Part shown: piece after piece, positions 7,903 through 17,252 of the stretch
Position numbering within the stretch: position 1 is the first letter of the stretch
Layout: each line of letters begins with the position of its first letter
Origin: M55B127 sp034521955
GTDB lineage: Bacteria; Bacillota; Halanaerobiia; Halanaerobiales; M55B127
DNA: 64,000 nt
Direction of reading: 5' to 3'
NCBI GenBank assembly: GCA_034521955.1
Contig: JAXHLT010000001.1
Span: 489,550-553,549, forward strand
Made by a program: the position numbers and the translations under genes
Notes under the pieces: model-generated
What the model was told of the DNA's origin: nothing
The model's database searches: none
Seen by the model: the letters and a program-made list of their open reading frames with translations, nothing else

Positions 7903-8001
7903 TTACTTCCCAAATTGCTCTATACTGTTATCAAGTTCTCTGATTCTTAAAGCTCTACTTATTCCTGCATCACTTCCACCAATAAAAATAACTTTTTTCA
8001 A
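7903..8001 (-). pseudogene. N-terminal remnant of a pyridine nucleotide-disulfide (CoA-disulfide-type) reductase
   Basis: TTG at 8001, preceded by AGGAAGTGG, opens a 32-codon frame reading LKKVIFIGGSDAGISRALR, which matches the FAD-binding start (IxIGGSDAGxxAALRAKEL) of CoA-disulfide/NADH oxidase family flavoproteins, then meets a stop at 7903. The remaining ~400 residues of such an enzyme are not present downstream. Such reductases are commonly found in arsenic gene islands. The 300-base stretch 7772-8040 otherwise holds only an AT-rich hairpin (TAAACTTT/AAAGTTTA, 7805-7824). Confidence 0.7.
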
Positions 8002-8044
8002 CTAATAACCACTTCCTGAAATATCATAATAGTCTTAAAGTTTT

Positions 8045-8100
8045 CCCCGCCCATAATAAGGTATGATAATACATCTTACTCCATAGAGCGGGGGGTTTTT
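8045..8100 (+). terminator. GC-rich hairpin followed by T run
   Basis: CCCCGC (8045-8050) pairs with GCGGGG (8088-8093) around a long loop, followed by GG and five T on the plus strand. It lies between the amino acid transporter operon and the FAD-reductase remnant. The minus-strand copy lacks a U run, so it would stop plus-strand transcription, although no plus-strand gene precedes it. Confidence 0.4.
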
Positions 8101-8132
8101 AAAACTATAATTTTGATAAAACTTTATTTAAG

Positions 8133-8801
8133 TTAATGTTCAAACTCAAAACCTGGTATCTTAAATTTCTTTTCAACATAAGAGAATATTTGAGTGAAAA
8201 ATAGAACTATTACTAGATAAAATAATGCAACAATTAGATAGACATTAAAAAATTCATAGTTTCTACTTGCAAAAAACTTTGCCTGGGTCATTAACTCATG
8301 AGTTCCAATCATATAAGCTAAAGATGTATATTTTAATAAATATATAAATTCATTAGTCCAGGAAGGAACTACTCTTCTTAAGGCTTGAGGTAATATGATT
8401 GTAAAAATACCCTGCCATCTTTTCATTCCAAGGGACTGTGCAACCTGTAGCTGATTAGACTCTATTGACATAATAGACCCTCTAATATATTCAGCTGTAT
8501 ATGCTGAACAGTTAACTGTAAATCCTATTAAAGCCACTGTGAATCCAGATAAATTAATTCCATAAGGTGGAAGGCCAAAATATAAAATAAATAACTGTGC
8601 TAAAAGTGGTGTTCCCCTTATGATCTCAATAAAAACTGTTATAGGCCATCTAACATAGGATGGTCCATAAGTTTTTCCTAATGACAAAAATATTGCAATT
8701 GTAGTTCCAGAAATGATAGATATTACTGTTAATAATAATGTTAACTGGACTCCTTCAAAAAGAAGGGGCCAGGCTTCTATAAAAAGGGTAAAAATCTTCA
8801 C
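8133..8801 (-). CDS. Polar amino acid ABC transporter permease
   Basis: An inner-membrane subunit of the HisM/GlnP family, 222 residues with five predicted membrane spans. The cytoplasmic EAA loop that docks the ATPase is visible as VAQSLGMKRWQGIFTIILPQALRR. Last gene of the four-gene importer operon (SBP, permease, ATPase, permease). It begins at the base where the ATPase gene ends. Partner permease at 9556-10212. Substrate specificity (glutamine, arginine, cystine or other) cannot be read from the permeases. Confidence 0.95.
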   Translation of the reverse strand: MKIFTLFIEAWPLLFEGVQLTLLLTVISIISGTTIAIFLSLGKTYGPSYVRWPITVFIEIIRGTPLLAQLFILYFGLPPYGINLSGFTVALIGFTVNCSAYTAEYIRGSIMSIESNQLQVAQSLGMKRWQGIFTIILPQALRRVVPSWTNEFIYLLKYTSLAYMIGTHELMTQAKFFASRNYEFFNVYLIVALFYLVIVLFFTQIFSYVEKKFKIPGFEFEH

Positions 8802-9559
8802 TACTCATCCCCCTCACCATATAACTCGGTTAACTTAAATAAAAATTCTCTTGTTCTTTCTACTTCAGGATTATTAAATAACTGACGTGGAGGTCCCTGT
8901 TCAACAATATGTCCGTGTTCCATAAATATAATTTCATCAGAAACTGTGCGAGCAAAACCCATTTCATGGGTAACAAGAAGCATTGTCATACCTTCTTTTG
9001 CAAGGTTTTTCATAACACTTAAAACTTCTCCAATAAGTTCTGGATCTAAAGCAGAAGTGGGTTCATCAAACAAAATTAATTTAGGCTGCATGGCTAATGC
9101 TCTTGCAATACCAACTCTTTGTTTTTGTCCACCAGATAGTTCAGCTGGATATTGCTCTGCAGCATCTTCTAATCCTACTCTTATTAATTCTTCCATGGCT
9201 AATTCTGTTGCATCTTTTTTATTCATATTTTTAACTTTAAGAAGACCAATTCTTACATTGCCAAGAGCTGTTAGATGATTAAATAGACCAAAATCCTGGA
9301 ACACAAAACCAATTTGTTGTCTCATTTTGTTAATATTTTTTTTAGTAATTTCCTCTCCATCTAAGTATATTTTACCTTGATCAGGTGGTACTAGTCTATT
9401 GATATTATTTAATAATGTACTTTTACCTGTACCACTTGGTCCAATTATTACTTTGTTTTCACCTTTGTTTAATGAAAGAGATACTCCCTTTAATACTTCA
9501 TTATCACCAAAACTCTTATGCAGATTTTCTATTCTTAAAATTGTCTTATTTTCACTCAT
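8801..9559 (-). CDS. Polar amino acid ABC transporter ATPase
   Basis: GlnQ/HisP-type ATPase, 252 residues. Walker A GPSGTGKST near residue 40, Q-loop FQDFGLF, signature LSGGQKQR near 140, Walker B LILFDEPTSALD and H-loop VTHEMGF. Energises import of polar amino acids at the cytoplasmic face. The start codon overlaps the stop of the upstream permease by four bases. Confidence 0.97.
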   Translation of the reverse strand: MSENKTILRIENLHKSFGDNEVLKGVSLSLNKGENKVIIGPSGTGKSTLLNNINRLVPPDQGKIYLDGEEITKKNINKMRQQIGFVFQDFGLFNHLTALGNVRIGLLKVKNMNKKDATELAMEELIRVGLEDAAEQYPAELSGGQKQRVGIARALAMQPKLILFDEPTSALDPELIGEVLSVMKNLAKEGMTMLLVTHEMGFARTVSDEIIFMEHGHIVEQGPPRQLFNNPEVERTREFLFKLTELYGEGDE

Positions 9560-10212
9560 CTAACCCTCTCCTCTATTCCGATACCTGGAATTTTTAATTT
9601 GCTCTCAAATCTTCCAAGAACAGTATTAATAGTTAAGGTCATTACTAAATATATAGCTGCTACTGTTAGATATATTGGCAGTGGTCGATAAGAAGTTGCT
9701 ATGATATAACCACCTTGTCTTAATAGTTCAATTACTCCTAAAGCATAAGCTAAAGAAGTGTCTTTTAAAACTATAGCTGATTCATTTGCTATTGGAGGAA
9801 TAGCTATTCTAATCGATTGAGGTAAAATTATATTTCTAAAACTCTCTAATCTAGTCATACCTAATGACAATGCTGCTTTCATTTGAGAACCACTTATTGA
9901 CTGAATAGCTCCCTTAAATATCTGTGATTGATAGGCAGAACTTCTAATACCTATACCTATAACTGCAGCACTAAAAGCAGGAAAACGAACTCCTACACGA
10001 GGAAATCCATAATATATTAAAAAAAGAATAACTAATAACGGTATACTTCTAACTACTTTTTCATAAACTCCAATTAATCTTCTAATTAATTTCGAACCAT
10101 ATATTTGACCAAATGCAATAGGAATTGCTAAAACAAGTCCGAGTAACAAACTAAAAAAAGTAAGCCGTATTGTAACAAGAGCCCCCTCCAAAAGATTAGG
10201 GAGGGAACTCAT
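9556..10212 (-). CDS. Polar amino acid ABC transporter permease
   Basis: Second HisQ/GlnP-type membrane subunit, 218 residues, about five spans, with the EAA-loop sequence AALSLGMTRLESFRNIILPQSIR. It is the gene directly after the solute-binding protein and forms a heterodimer with the product of 8133-8801. A 60-base gap upstream contains an inverted repeat AATTCTAA/TTAGAATT (10217-10262) that could shape the SBP-permease mRNA ratio. Confidence 0.95.
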   Translation of the reverse strand: MSSLPNLLEGALVTIRLTFFSLLLGLVLAIPIAFGQIYGSKLIRRLIGVYEKVVRSIPLLVILFLIYYGFPRVGVRFPAFSAAVIGIGIRSSAYQSQIFKGAIQSISGSQMKAALSLGMTRLESFRNIILPQSIRIAIPPIANESAIVLKDTSLAYALGVIELLRQGGYIIATSYRPLPIYLTVAAIYLVMTLTINTVLGRFESKLKIPGIGIEERVR

Positions 10213-10273
10213 GATAAATTCTAAGGTTCCGATAGGACATACATCCTTTCTATATTAGAATTAACTAGATTAT

Positions 10274-11008
10274 TTATTCAAAGTGCTTAGCTATTAATTC
10301 ATTCATTTTACCATTTTCTTTAATTCTTCTTAAACCTTCGTTTAATTTTTCTAATAATTCTGTATTACCTTGATTTACAGCTAAACCATAATTTTCACCT
10401 GTTACAATAACTCCAACTATTTCTACTGGTCTCATTTCAGCATATCTTTCTGCTACAGGACTATCTAATACAACAGCATCTACATTACCATTCACTAAAT
10501 CACTTACACATAATACAAATGTGTCATATCTTTTTACATTACCAGTAAGAATACCTTTATCTTTTAGATTTTCAGTAACCCAAAGATCACCAGTAGTACC
10601 AGTTTGAACACTTATATCATTATCTCCATATAGCACACTAATGTTCTTCTCTGAGTCTTCTTTTACAATAATACTTTGGTCAGCTGAATAATATGAATTT
10701 GTAAAGTCAACTACCTCTTCTCTCTGTTCGGTAATTGTCATTCCTGCTGCTACAACATCTATATTTCCTGTTTTTAAAGCAGGAATAAGTGAGTCAAATG
10801 CAATATCTTCAAATTCAACTTCAAAGCCCATTTCTTCTCCAATTGCCTTCATTAAATCAATGTCAAACCCAACAATTTCTCCATCCTCAACATACTCAAA
10901 AGGTGGAAATCCAGCACTTGTACCTACAGTATAAGTCTGTGCTAATCCAACCACACTAAAAGCAAAAATTAATGATAAAGTTAAAACAGTTATTAAGAGT
11001 TTTTTCAA
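10274..11008 (-). CDS. Polar amino acid ABC transporter substrate-binding protein
   Basis: Family 3 solute-binding protein of 244 residues. An N-terminal signal peptide (MKKLLITVLTLSLIFAFSVVGLAQ) ends in a type I-like cleavage site with no lipobox cysteine, so the mature protein should be soluble in a periplasm, as in diderms. The fold markers GFPPFEY, GFDIDLMKAIGEEMG and VVAAGMTITEQRE are clear. First gene of its operon with GGAGGAG before the ATG. The ligand is not predictable with confidence. Confidence 0.95.
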   Translation of the reverse strand: MKKLLITVLTLSLIFAFSVVGLAQTYTVGTSAGFPPFEYVEDGEIVGFDIDLMKAIGEEMGFEVEFEDIAFDSLIPALKTGNIDVVAAGMTITEQREEVVDFTNSYYSADQSIIVKEDSEKNISVLYGDNDISVQTGTTGDLWVTENLKDKGILTGNVKRYDTFVLCVSDLVNGNVDAVVLDSPVAERYAEMRPVEIVGVIVTGENYGLAVNQGNTELLEKLNEGLRRIKENGKMNELIAKHFE

Positions 11009-11135
11009 TTTAATCTCTCCTCCTTATTATTCTTCTCTCTATGATCTTTAATTGAACTCTTGTACATATATATTCAATAATGTATACTAATGTTCCTGCT
11101 AATTATTTTAAATTTTCAGATTTGTGTGAATTCTT

Positions 11136-11723
11136 TCATATAGTTTTCGCCTCAAATTCTAAGTCTTTTTCAGTTAAATAGTCAAAGATCCTTGGTGTGA
11201 ATTTGTTTTCTAGCCATTCCTTTTCTTCATCTTTTTGGATGATAACCGGTATACGCTCATGTATATTTATTAGTTCTTTTGGTGCTTCCTTTGTTAATAT
11301 TGTAAAAGCCATTCTCTCATTTCCGCCAATATTAAAAAAGTCATAGATACCGGCCAGTGAAAAGTATTCTTTTTTCTTTATATTTATAAAATATTTTTCT
11401 TTTTTGTCATTAACATTTTTCCATTCATAAAAACCAGTTACTGGTATAATACATCTTCTTGTATGAAATGATTCTTTAAATAAATTCTTTTTATGAACTG
11501 TTTCACTTCTTGCATTAATAACCAGATTATTTGAATAAGAAGTTCTAAAACCCCAGTTCATCAGTCCAATTTTTTTCTTGTTTTTATCATTATAGACAAC
11601 AGGAGCATCATTTGATGGAAATATTTCCCCTTGATAATTTATTAGTTCATCAGGGATATCATTAATATTATATCTATTGGCTAGTTTATCTAACTCAATG
11701 TTTAGAAAATATCTACCACACAT
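11136..11723 (-). CDS. SRAP-domain protein (YedK/HMCES family), abasic-site DNA shield
   Basis: A 195-residue SOS-response-associated peptidase family protein that covalently captures abasic sites in single-stranded DNA through its N-terminal Cys. The catalytic set is visible: MCGRY (Cys2 becomes N-terminal after Met removal), NARSET (Asn), GFYEWK (Glu) and INIHERIPVI (His). It lies two bases after livF on the same strand, a position with no functional link to amino acid import; it is probably a hitch-hiker in the transcript. Confidence 0.94.
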   Translation of the reverse strand: MCGRYFLNIELDKLANRYNINDIPDELINYQGEIFPSNDAPVVYNDKNKKKIGLMNWGFRTSYSNNLVINARSETVHKKNLFKESFHTRRCIIPVTGFYEWKNVNDKKEKYFINIKKKEYFSLAGIYDFFNIGGNERMAFTILTKEAPKELINIHERIPVIIQKDEEKEWLENKFTPRIFDYLTEKDLEFEAKTI

Positions 11724-11725
11724 TT

Positions 11726-12430
11726 TTATCCTCCTAGATAAGCCTTTTTAATCATTTCATCAGTTTTGAGATTTTTACAGCTATCAGCTTTTACAATATT
11801 ACCTACTTCCAATAAATATCCTCGATCTGCATAATTTAAGGCTTTTGCAGCATTTTGTTCAACGAGTAATACAGTTATTCCCTTTTTATTTAGTTTTCCT
11901 ATTACATCAAATACCTTATTAACTAAAATAGGCATAAGCCCCATTGAAACCTCATCTATTAAGATCAGTTCGGGGGATAACATTAAAGCCCTTCCTATTG
12001 CCAGCATCTGTTGTTCTCCACCACTCATCGTTTCAGCCAGCTGCTTTTTTCTCTCTTCTAACCTAGGGAATAACTCAAAAACATATTCTAAATTATCTTT
12101 TAGTTTGTTTTCATCTTTTATTTTGTATGCTCCCACTCTTAAATTCTCCATTACAGTTAACTCCGGAAAAATTCTTCTTCCCTCAGGAACATATGAAATT
12201 CCTAAATTAGTCCTTTCCCAGGGATTAATTTTTGTTAAATCTTTGTCATTATAATAAATACTACCACTTTTGGGTTTTAAAAGACCCATTATGGTATTCA
12301 TTATTGTAGTTTTCCCAGCTCCATTTGGTCCAATAATTGTTACAAATTCACCTTTTTTTACTGTTAATGATACATCATATAATGCTTGAGACTCACCATA
12401 GAAAACATTTATATCTTTTACTTCAAGCAT
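11726..12430 (-). CDS. livF: Branched-chain amino acid ABC transporter ATPase LivF
   Basis: ATPase of the HAAT importer, 234 residues. Walker A GPNGAGKTT at about 33-41, the LivF-typical SYVPEGRRIFPELTV, signature MSGGEQQM, Walker B LILIDEVSMGL (SMGL rather than SEGL) and the H-loop region VEQNAAKAL (Gln-Asn in place of the usual His). Overlaps livG by eight bases. Couples ATP hydrolysis to uptake of Leu/Ile/Val or a related ligand. Confidence 0.95.
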   Translation of the reverse strand: MLEVKDINVFYGESQALYDVSLTVKKGEFVTIIGPNGAGKTTIMNTIMGLLKPKSGSIYYNDKDLTKINPWERTNLGISYVPEGRRIFPELTVMENLRVGAYKIKDENKLKDNLEYVFELFPRLEERKKQLAETMSGGEQQMLAIGRALMLSPELILIDEVSMGLMPILVNKVFDVIGKLNKKGITVLLVEQNAAKALNYADRGYLLEVGNIVKADSCKNLKTDEMIKKAYLGG

Positions 12431-13184
12431 TTATCTCATCCTTTCCAAGATAAGCTTCAATCACTTCTTTGTTATTTTGAATTTCTATTGGCTTACCTTC
12501 AGCAATTTTTTCTCCTTGATTTAAGACAATAATCTTATCACAAACACTCATTATTGCTTCCATATCATGTTCAATTATTATTATTGTCATATCATCTTCT
12601 TTTAATTTTTGCACTAAATCAAGCATTTTCTTAGAAACATCTTTACCTAATCCTGCTAAAGGTTCATCAAGCATTAGTATTTGAGGTTCTAAAGCTAAAG
12701 CCCTAGCAATACCTAACCTTCTCTTGTATCCTAAGCTAAGATCAGATGCTTTATGTTTATTAAATTCTTCCATACCGACCATTTTTATAATATCATGTAC
12801 CTTTTTAATATTTACAGCATTTTTACTTAATTTAAAAGGTTTTAATATACCTTGATAGTTTTTTTCTCCTAGGCCAACTAATACATTTTCTGTAACAGTT
12901 AAATCTAAAAATGGTCTTGCAATCTGAAACGTCCTTGCAATTCCTATATCAGCTATCTTATGAGAAGGAAGGTTTATAATGTTTTCACCTTTAAATATTA
13001 TATCTCCAGAATCTGCTTTGTATACACCGGATAAGGTGTTAAACAAGGTTGTTTTACCGGCTCCGTTAGGTCCGATTAAACCTGTAATCTGATTTTTTTC
13101 TACATTAAAGGATACATCATGGAGGGCTATAAGTCCGCCAAATTTTTTGGTTAACTTATCAATTTTCAAAATACTATCTGTCAT
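12423..13184 (-). CDS. livG: Branched-chain amino acid ABC transporter ATPase LivG
   Basis: The second HAAT ATPase, 253 residues. Walker A GPNGAGKTT near 38, LivG-type IARTFQIARPF, signature LSLGYKRRLGIARAL, Walker B LMLDEPLAGLG and H-loop IEHDMEAIM. It starts directly after livM and overlaps livF, consistent with translation-coupled assembly of the LivFG heterodimer. Confidence 0.95.
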   Translation of the reverse strand: MTDSILKIDKLTKKFGGLIALHDVSFNVEKNQITGLIGPNGAGKTTLFNTLSGVYKADSGDIIFKGENIINLPSHKIADIGIARTFQIARPFLDLTVTENVLVGLGEKNYQGILKPFKLSKNAVNIKKVHDIIKMVGMEEFNKHKASDLSLGYKRRLGIARALALEPQILMLDEPLAGLGKDVSKKMLDLVQKLKEDDMTIIIIEHDMEAIMSVCDKIIVLNQGEKIAEGKPIEIQNNKEVIEAYLGKDEINA

Positions 13185-14075
13185 CTATTGTGCCCTCCTT
13201 TTTTCCATAAATGTATTTTTGATTCCTTTTAATTTAGTCCATACAAAACTATCATCTCCAAGTAATCCGGAAGGTTGAAATCTTATCATTAATATTAAAA
13301 TAGTAGCATAGACTAACAATCTATAATCTGAGATAAATCTAAATAATTCTGGAACTAACCCTAAAATTATTGCACCTATAATAGGACCTCTGATTGTATT
13401 GTTGCCACCTAAAATCACCATTGATAATATCGTAACTGAAGTTATAAAGTTAAAATCAGATGCCATTATAAAGGTCATATAATGTGCATAAACAGCTCCT
13501 GTTAAACCTGCTATAGCTGTACCAATTACAAATGCTAATATTTTAAACTTTTTAGTATCAATTCCTAAAGAATCTGCTGCCATTTCATTATTGCGTATTG
13601 CTCCTAAAGCTAAGCCTATCCATGATTTTTCAATCAATTTCGAAAATATAACTACCAATACTATTAATACTATTATTAAGTATAGATAACCCCGATATGT
13701 TAAAGGTTCTCCAAACCAATAAGGTGTTGGTACTGCAAGTCCCATAGCTGCTCCAAAAAACTCTACATTTTGAAAAACTGCTGCTACTATGAAATTTAGC
13801 GCAATAGTAACAATAGCCAAAAAATCTTCTTTGATCCGTATACTTATTAAACCTAAAAACAGGCCAATAAAGCCTGTAATAATTGCCGCAAAAGGCATTG
13901 CAAACCAAAAATATATTCCAAATTTACCTGTTAAAATAGCTGCACTGTATGCTCCAATCCCAAAAAAGGCTCCTTGACCTATATTAGGCTGTCCCGCATA
14001 TCCAGTGATAATATTTAAACTGAGGGCTAAAAGAACAAAAATTCCAACATTTATCATTACAACTATTGCATACAT
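13185..14075 (-). CDS. livM: Branched-chain amino acid ABC transporter permease LivM
   Basis: Integral membrane subunit of 296 residues with about nine hydrophobic spans. LivM landmarks are NIITGYAGQPNIGQGAFFGIGAY near the N-terminus and the ATPase-docking segment GAIRNNEMAADSLGIDTKKFK. Lies between livH and livG with short gaps. Several long antisense or out-of-frame open frames across it are shadows. Confidence 0.95.
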   Translation of the reverse strand: MYAIVVMINVGIFVLLALSLNIITGYAGQPNIGQGAFFGIGAYSAAILTGKFGIYFWFAMPFAAIITGFIGLFLGLISIRIKEDFLAIVTIALNFIVAAVFQNVEFFGAAMGLAVPTPYWFGEPLTYRGYLYLIIVLIVLVVIFSKLIEKSWIGLALGAIRNNEMAADSLGIDTKKFKILAFVIGTAIAGLTGAVYAHYMTFIMASDFNFITSVTILSMVILGGNNTIRGPIIGAIILGLVPELFRFISDYRLLVYATILILMIRFQPSGLLGDDSFVWTKLKGIKNTFMEKRRAQ

Positions 14076-14093
14076 ATAAAATACTCTCCTCCT

Positions 14094-14960
14094 CTATATA
14101 CTGGATTTTTGGGTGAATAAACCCTTTGGACTTATTAAAAGTATGATTATTAGAGCAATAAATGCTATTGCATTTCTTGGTATGAAAAATCCTATATACC
14201 CACCGACCATAGTTTCAATAAATCCTATTAATAATGCCGCTATTACGGTCCCAAATGGATTACCCAAACCACCAAGCACTATTATAGCAAGCATTTTATA
14301 TGAAACCACACTACCCATAGTAGGATAAATTGAATTATATAAAATACCGATTAATATTCCTGCTGATGCAGCAAAACTATAACCTAAAAAGAAGTTTAGA
14401 GAAATTACTTTGTTTGTATTAATTCCCATTGTTTTTGCAATTTCAAGATCCTGAGCAGTTGCGCGCCAAGCAAGTCCAATCTTGGTCATTTTAAGTAAGT
14501 ACCATAAGAGAAACATTAAAATTAAGGCAACTATAAAAATCAATACCCATACATTATTAATATTTATATTTGAAAAAGAAATATTTTCAAAAGGAACTTT
14601 GACAGTAAACTGTTTAATAGTTGGTCCAGCAATCAATCGAATAATATTTTCAATAAAAATAAAGATTCCAATACTTGCTATTAAAGGAATATAAGCTGGT
14701 TGTGATAATAAAGGTCTATATACATACTTTTGTATTAAAACTCCAAGAGTTCCTGTAATAAGCATTGCACCTAAAAAGGCAACAAAAATATTACCACTTA
14801 TAGTATAAAATAGATATCCAAAATAAGCCCCCAGCACATAAGCTCCTGCATTAGCAATATCTAATATTCCTAAAATACCATATATTAAAGTTGCTCCCAT
14901 TGAAGTAAGAGCATAAACACTACCGATTGCTATACTGTTTAATAACTGCTGTAAAAACAT
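14094..14960 (-). CDS. livH: Branched-chain amino acid ABC transporter permease LivH
   Basis: Integral membrane subunit of 288 residues, about eight spans. LivH landmarks: SIAIGSVYALTSMGATLIYGILG at the N-terminus and the ATPase contact GLAWRATAQDLEIAKTMGINT. Preceded by AAGGAGAG. Separated from the binding-protein gene by a strong intergenic hairpin. Confidence 0.95.
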   Translation of the reverse strand: MFLQQLLNSIAIGSVYALTSMGATLIYGILGILDIANAGAYVLGAYFGYLFYTISGNIFVAFLGAMLITGTLGVLIQKYVYRPLLSQPAYIPLIASIGIFIFIENIIRLIAGPTIKQFTVKVPFENISFSNININNVWVLIFIVALILMFLLWYLLKMTKIGLAWRATAQDLEIAKTMGINTNKVISLNFFLGYSFAASAGILIGILYNSIYPTMGSVVSYKMLAIIVLGGLGNPFGTVIAALLIGFIETMVGGYIGFFIPRNAIAFIALIIILLISPKGLFTQKSSI

Positions 14961-14984
14961 CTTATACTCTCCTTTTAATGAAGT

Positions 14985-15008
14985 AGGTAGGGAGAAAACT
15001 CCCTACCT
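14985..15008. other. Intergenic hairpin between livK and livH
   Basis: A perfect 10-bp stem, AGGTAGGGAG / CTCCCTACCT, with a four-base loop. There is no U run on the minus-strand transcript, so it is more likely an RNA-processing or stability element that gives excess binding-protein message than a terminator. On the plus strand a short T run follows. Confidence 0.6.
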
Positions 15009-15037
15009 TTTAAATATTATGCTCTTGTTTTTTAAAT

Positions 15038-16192
15038 CTATGGAGCAATTAATTCCATATCAGTAATCTGATCATAATAGGTAAATTCACCATTTTTAAC
15101 TACCTGAACCTGTACTGGTTTAATGGCTTCTCCAACTTCTGTATATCTATAGAGAAGTCCAGTATTTGTCATGTAGTTTTCTACTTCATACATAGCATCT
15201 TTTATATCTTCAGGATTAGTACCTACTTCTCCAATAACATGTGCTAACAACATAAATGCATCATAAGTGGAGGCACCAACCATGTCAGGAGCAAATCCAT
15301 ATTTTTCAGTATATCTATTTATATATTCAACAACCAGTTCTTCCTCACTATCACGGTTTAGATTTGTTGTAATTATTAAACCGTCAGCTGCCTCACCAGC
15401 AACTTGTAAAAACTGGGTAGTTGAATCCATACCTTCAGTTCCTAATATTTTAGCTTCAATACCAACATCAACTATCTGCCTCATAATTGCTGCTCCTTCA
15501 CCGGCATAGGCGACAACATAAATTAAATCAGGATTTAATCCTTTAATTTTAGTTAAAACAGGATTAAACTCTCTTTCACCAATACCAAAAGAATCAACAT
15601 AAACAACTTCTGCTCCTTTTTCTTCAACATATTTCTGGAAATTATCATTTAAAGTACTACCAAAGTCATTATCGACGTATAGAATGGCAATTTCTTGAGC
15701 TCCAAGTTCATCTACCGCCATATAACCTCCAACTTTACCCTGTACAGGACCTGGGAAAGACTGTTGGAAAATATAATCTCCAGCTCTTGGAATATCTGGA
15801 TGTATTGCATAAGCTGAAATCATAGGAACCTTTGCATTCTGATAAATTCCAGCCGCAGGACGGGTAGTCCCACTATATGATCCACTTACTACTGCTACTA
15901 CATTATCCCTTGTTGTAAGTTTTTGAGCAATACTCACTGATTGTTTTGAATCAAGGTGATCATCATAATCTACAAGTTCAACCATTTTACCATTAATTCC
16001 ACCTTTGTCATTGATTACCTCTACGGCAAGCTCTGCTGAATTTAAGGCACTTTCACCATCTGCAGCTGCTGGTCCTGTAATAGGAGCAAAAAATCCTAAC
16101 TTAATAACATCTTCGCTTTGTGCCCCAGCAAAAGTACTAAACACTAATAAAAAAATCATTAATAGATATAAACTAAATACACTTCTCTTCAT
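15038..16192 (-). CDS. Branched-chain amino acid ABC transporter substrate-binding protein LivK-type
   Basis: Family Peripla_BP_6 receptor of 384 residues. The signal peptide (MKRSVFSLYLLMIFLLVF..., ending TFAGAQ) has no lipobox cysteine. The fold is clear from IKLGFFAPITGPAAADG, GMVELVDYDD-like strand and VAVVSGSYSGTTRPAAG ligand-loop. First gene of livKHMGF. It could bind Leu/Ile/Val, another amino acid or an amide; the operon alone does not decide. Confidence 0.94.
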   Translation of the reverse strand: MKRSVFSLYLLMIFLLVFSTFAGAQSEDVIKLGFFAPITGPAAADGESALNSAELAVEVINDKGGINGKMVELVDYDDHLDSKQSVSIAQKLTTRDNVVAVVSGSYSGTTRPAAGIYQNAKVPMISAYAIHPDIPRAGDYIFQQSFPGPVQGKVGGYMAVDELGAQEIAILYVDNDFGSTLNDNFQKYVEEKGAEVVYVDSFGIGEREFNPVLTKIKGLNPDLIYVVAYAGEGAAIMRQIVDVGIEAKILGTEGMDSTTQFLQVAGEAADGLIITTNLNRDSEEELVVEYINRYTEKYGFAPDMVGASTYDAFMLLAHVIGEVGTNPEDIKDAMYEVENYMTNTGLLYRYTEVGEAIKPVQVQVVKNGEFTYYDQITDMELIAP

Positions 16193-16236
16193 CCTAAATC
16201 CTCCTTTTAGTTTTATAAATAATCAACATATACATA

Positions 16237-16265
16237 ATTATACCATCTTTTGATGATTAATCAAA
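16237..16265 (-). promoter_or_regulatory. livK promoter with overlapping inverted repeat
   Basis: On the minus strand TTGATT (16259-16264), 16-base spacer and TATAAT (16237-16242), about 45 bases before the livK ATG. The inverted repeat TTTGAT-GATTA-ATCAAA (16249-16265) covers the -35 box, a likely operator. Its half-sites resemble Fnr boxes, but the spacer is five rather than four bases. Confidence 0.6.
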
Positions 16266-16269
16266 TAAA

Positions 16270-17252
16270 TTATAATGGAAAATAACAAGCTACTTCTCTA
16301 TTTTCACCATTTTTTTCTAATAAAGGTGTCTTCTTTTCACAAATTTTTTGTGCATATTTACACCTTGGATGAAATGCACATCCCTTGAGGTGGATTAATT
16401 GGACTGGGTGGCTCTCCTTTTAATGTATCTCTTTTTACTTTTTTGCTTTTTTTAGAAAATGAGGGCACAGATTGAATTAATGCTTCTGTATAAGGATGTT
16501 TGGGCTTTTGAAATATATCAGATGTATGACCAATTTCAACAATTCTTCCTAAATACATTACTCCTACATAATCACTAATAAAACGTACAACATTTAAATT
16601 ATGTGAAATCCAAAGGTAAGTTAAATCTAATTCTTCTTTAAGTTCTTTCATTAAGTTGATTATTGAAGCACTTATTGACAGATCAAGTCCAGAAGTTGGC
16701 TCATCACAAACTATAAACTGTGGATGTAACATCAAAGCTCTTGCAACTCCTATTCTTCTCGCTTGACCACCTGAAAACTCATGTGGAAATTTTAAAAGAC
16801 TATTTTCACTTAATCCAACTAAATCTAATATATTTAATATCCTTTTTTGTTTATCTTCTTTATTAAATAGTTCAGGATGTATCTGAAAAGGTTCTTCTAA
16901 TATTTCGCCCACTAATTTTCTTGGATTTAAAGAAGAACGAAAGTCTTGAGCAATGAAAGCCACATTTTTTCTATAGTCTTTATATTCTTGCTTTATTCAT
17001 CCTGTAAATTGATTCAGTTTTAAACTTAATATCACCCTGATCAGCTTGTATTAGGTTTAATATAAGTCGGGCAACTGTTGTTTTCCCACAGCCCGATTCT
17101 CCCACAAGGGCCATTATATTTCCACTGTTGATATGAAATGAGACATCTTGTACTGCTTGTATAATCTGTGGTCCGTTACCGATCATTTTATTTAAAAGAC
17201 CATCTTTGTTATAAAAATATTTTTTTAGATTAGAAACTTGCATTATTTTCAT
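16270..17252 (-). pseudogene. dppF: Dipeptide/oligopeptide ABC transporter ATPase DppF, two +1 frameshifts
   Basis: Second ATPase of a peptide importer, split into pieces. 17252-16980 encodes the N-terminus with Walker A GESGCGKTT and ends after NKAR. Removing one A at about 16988 restores NKAEYKDYRKNVAFIAQDF and joins the frame at 16963 that holds the signature FSGGQARRIG, Walker B FIVCDEPTSGLD and SHNLNVV. A second extra base in GGG at 16382-16384 ends the frame early; deleting it yields PPQGCAFHPRCKYAQ, the Cys-rich C-terminal motif of OppF/DppF proteins, then a stop at 16270. Either recent inactivation or base-calling error. Confidence 0.9.

Noticed and set aside
13630..13908. Minus-strand open frame inside livM
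   Set aside because: Out-of-frame shadow of a strongly supported membrane protein; no ribosome-binding site or protein-like sequence.
16249..16265. Fnr/Crp box before livK belonging to the -41.5 regulon
   Set aside because: The half-sites are TTTGAT/ATCAAA with five-base spacer and lie over the -35 box, unlike the TGTGA-N6-TCA sites at -41.5.
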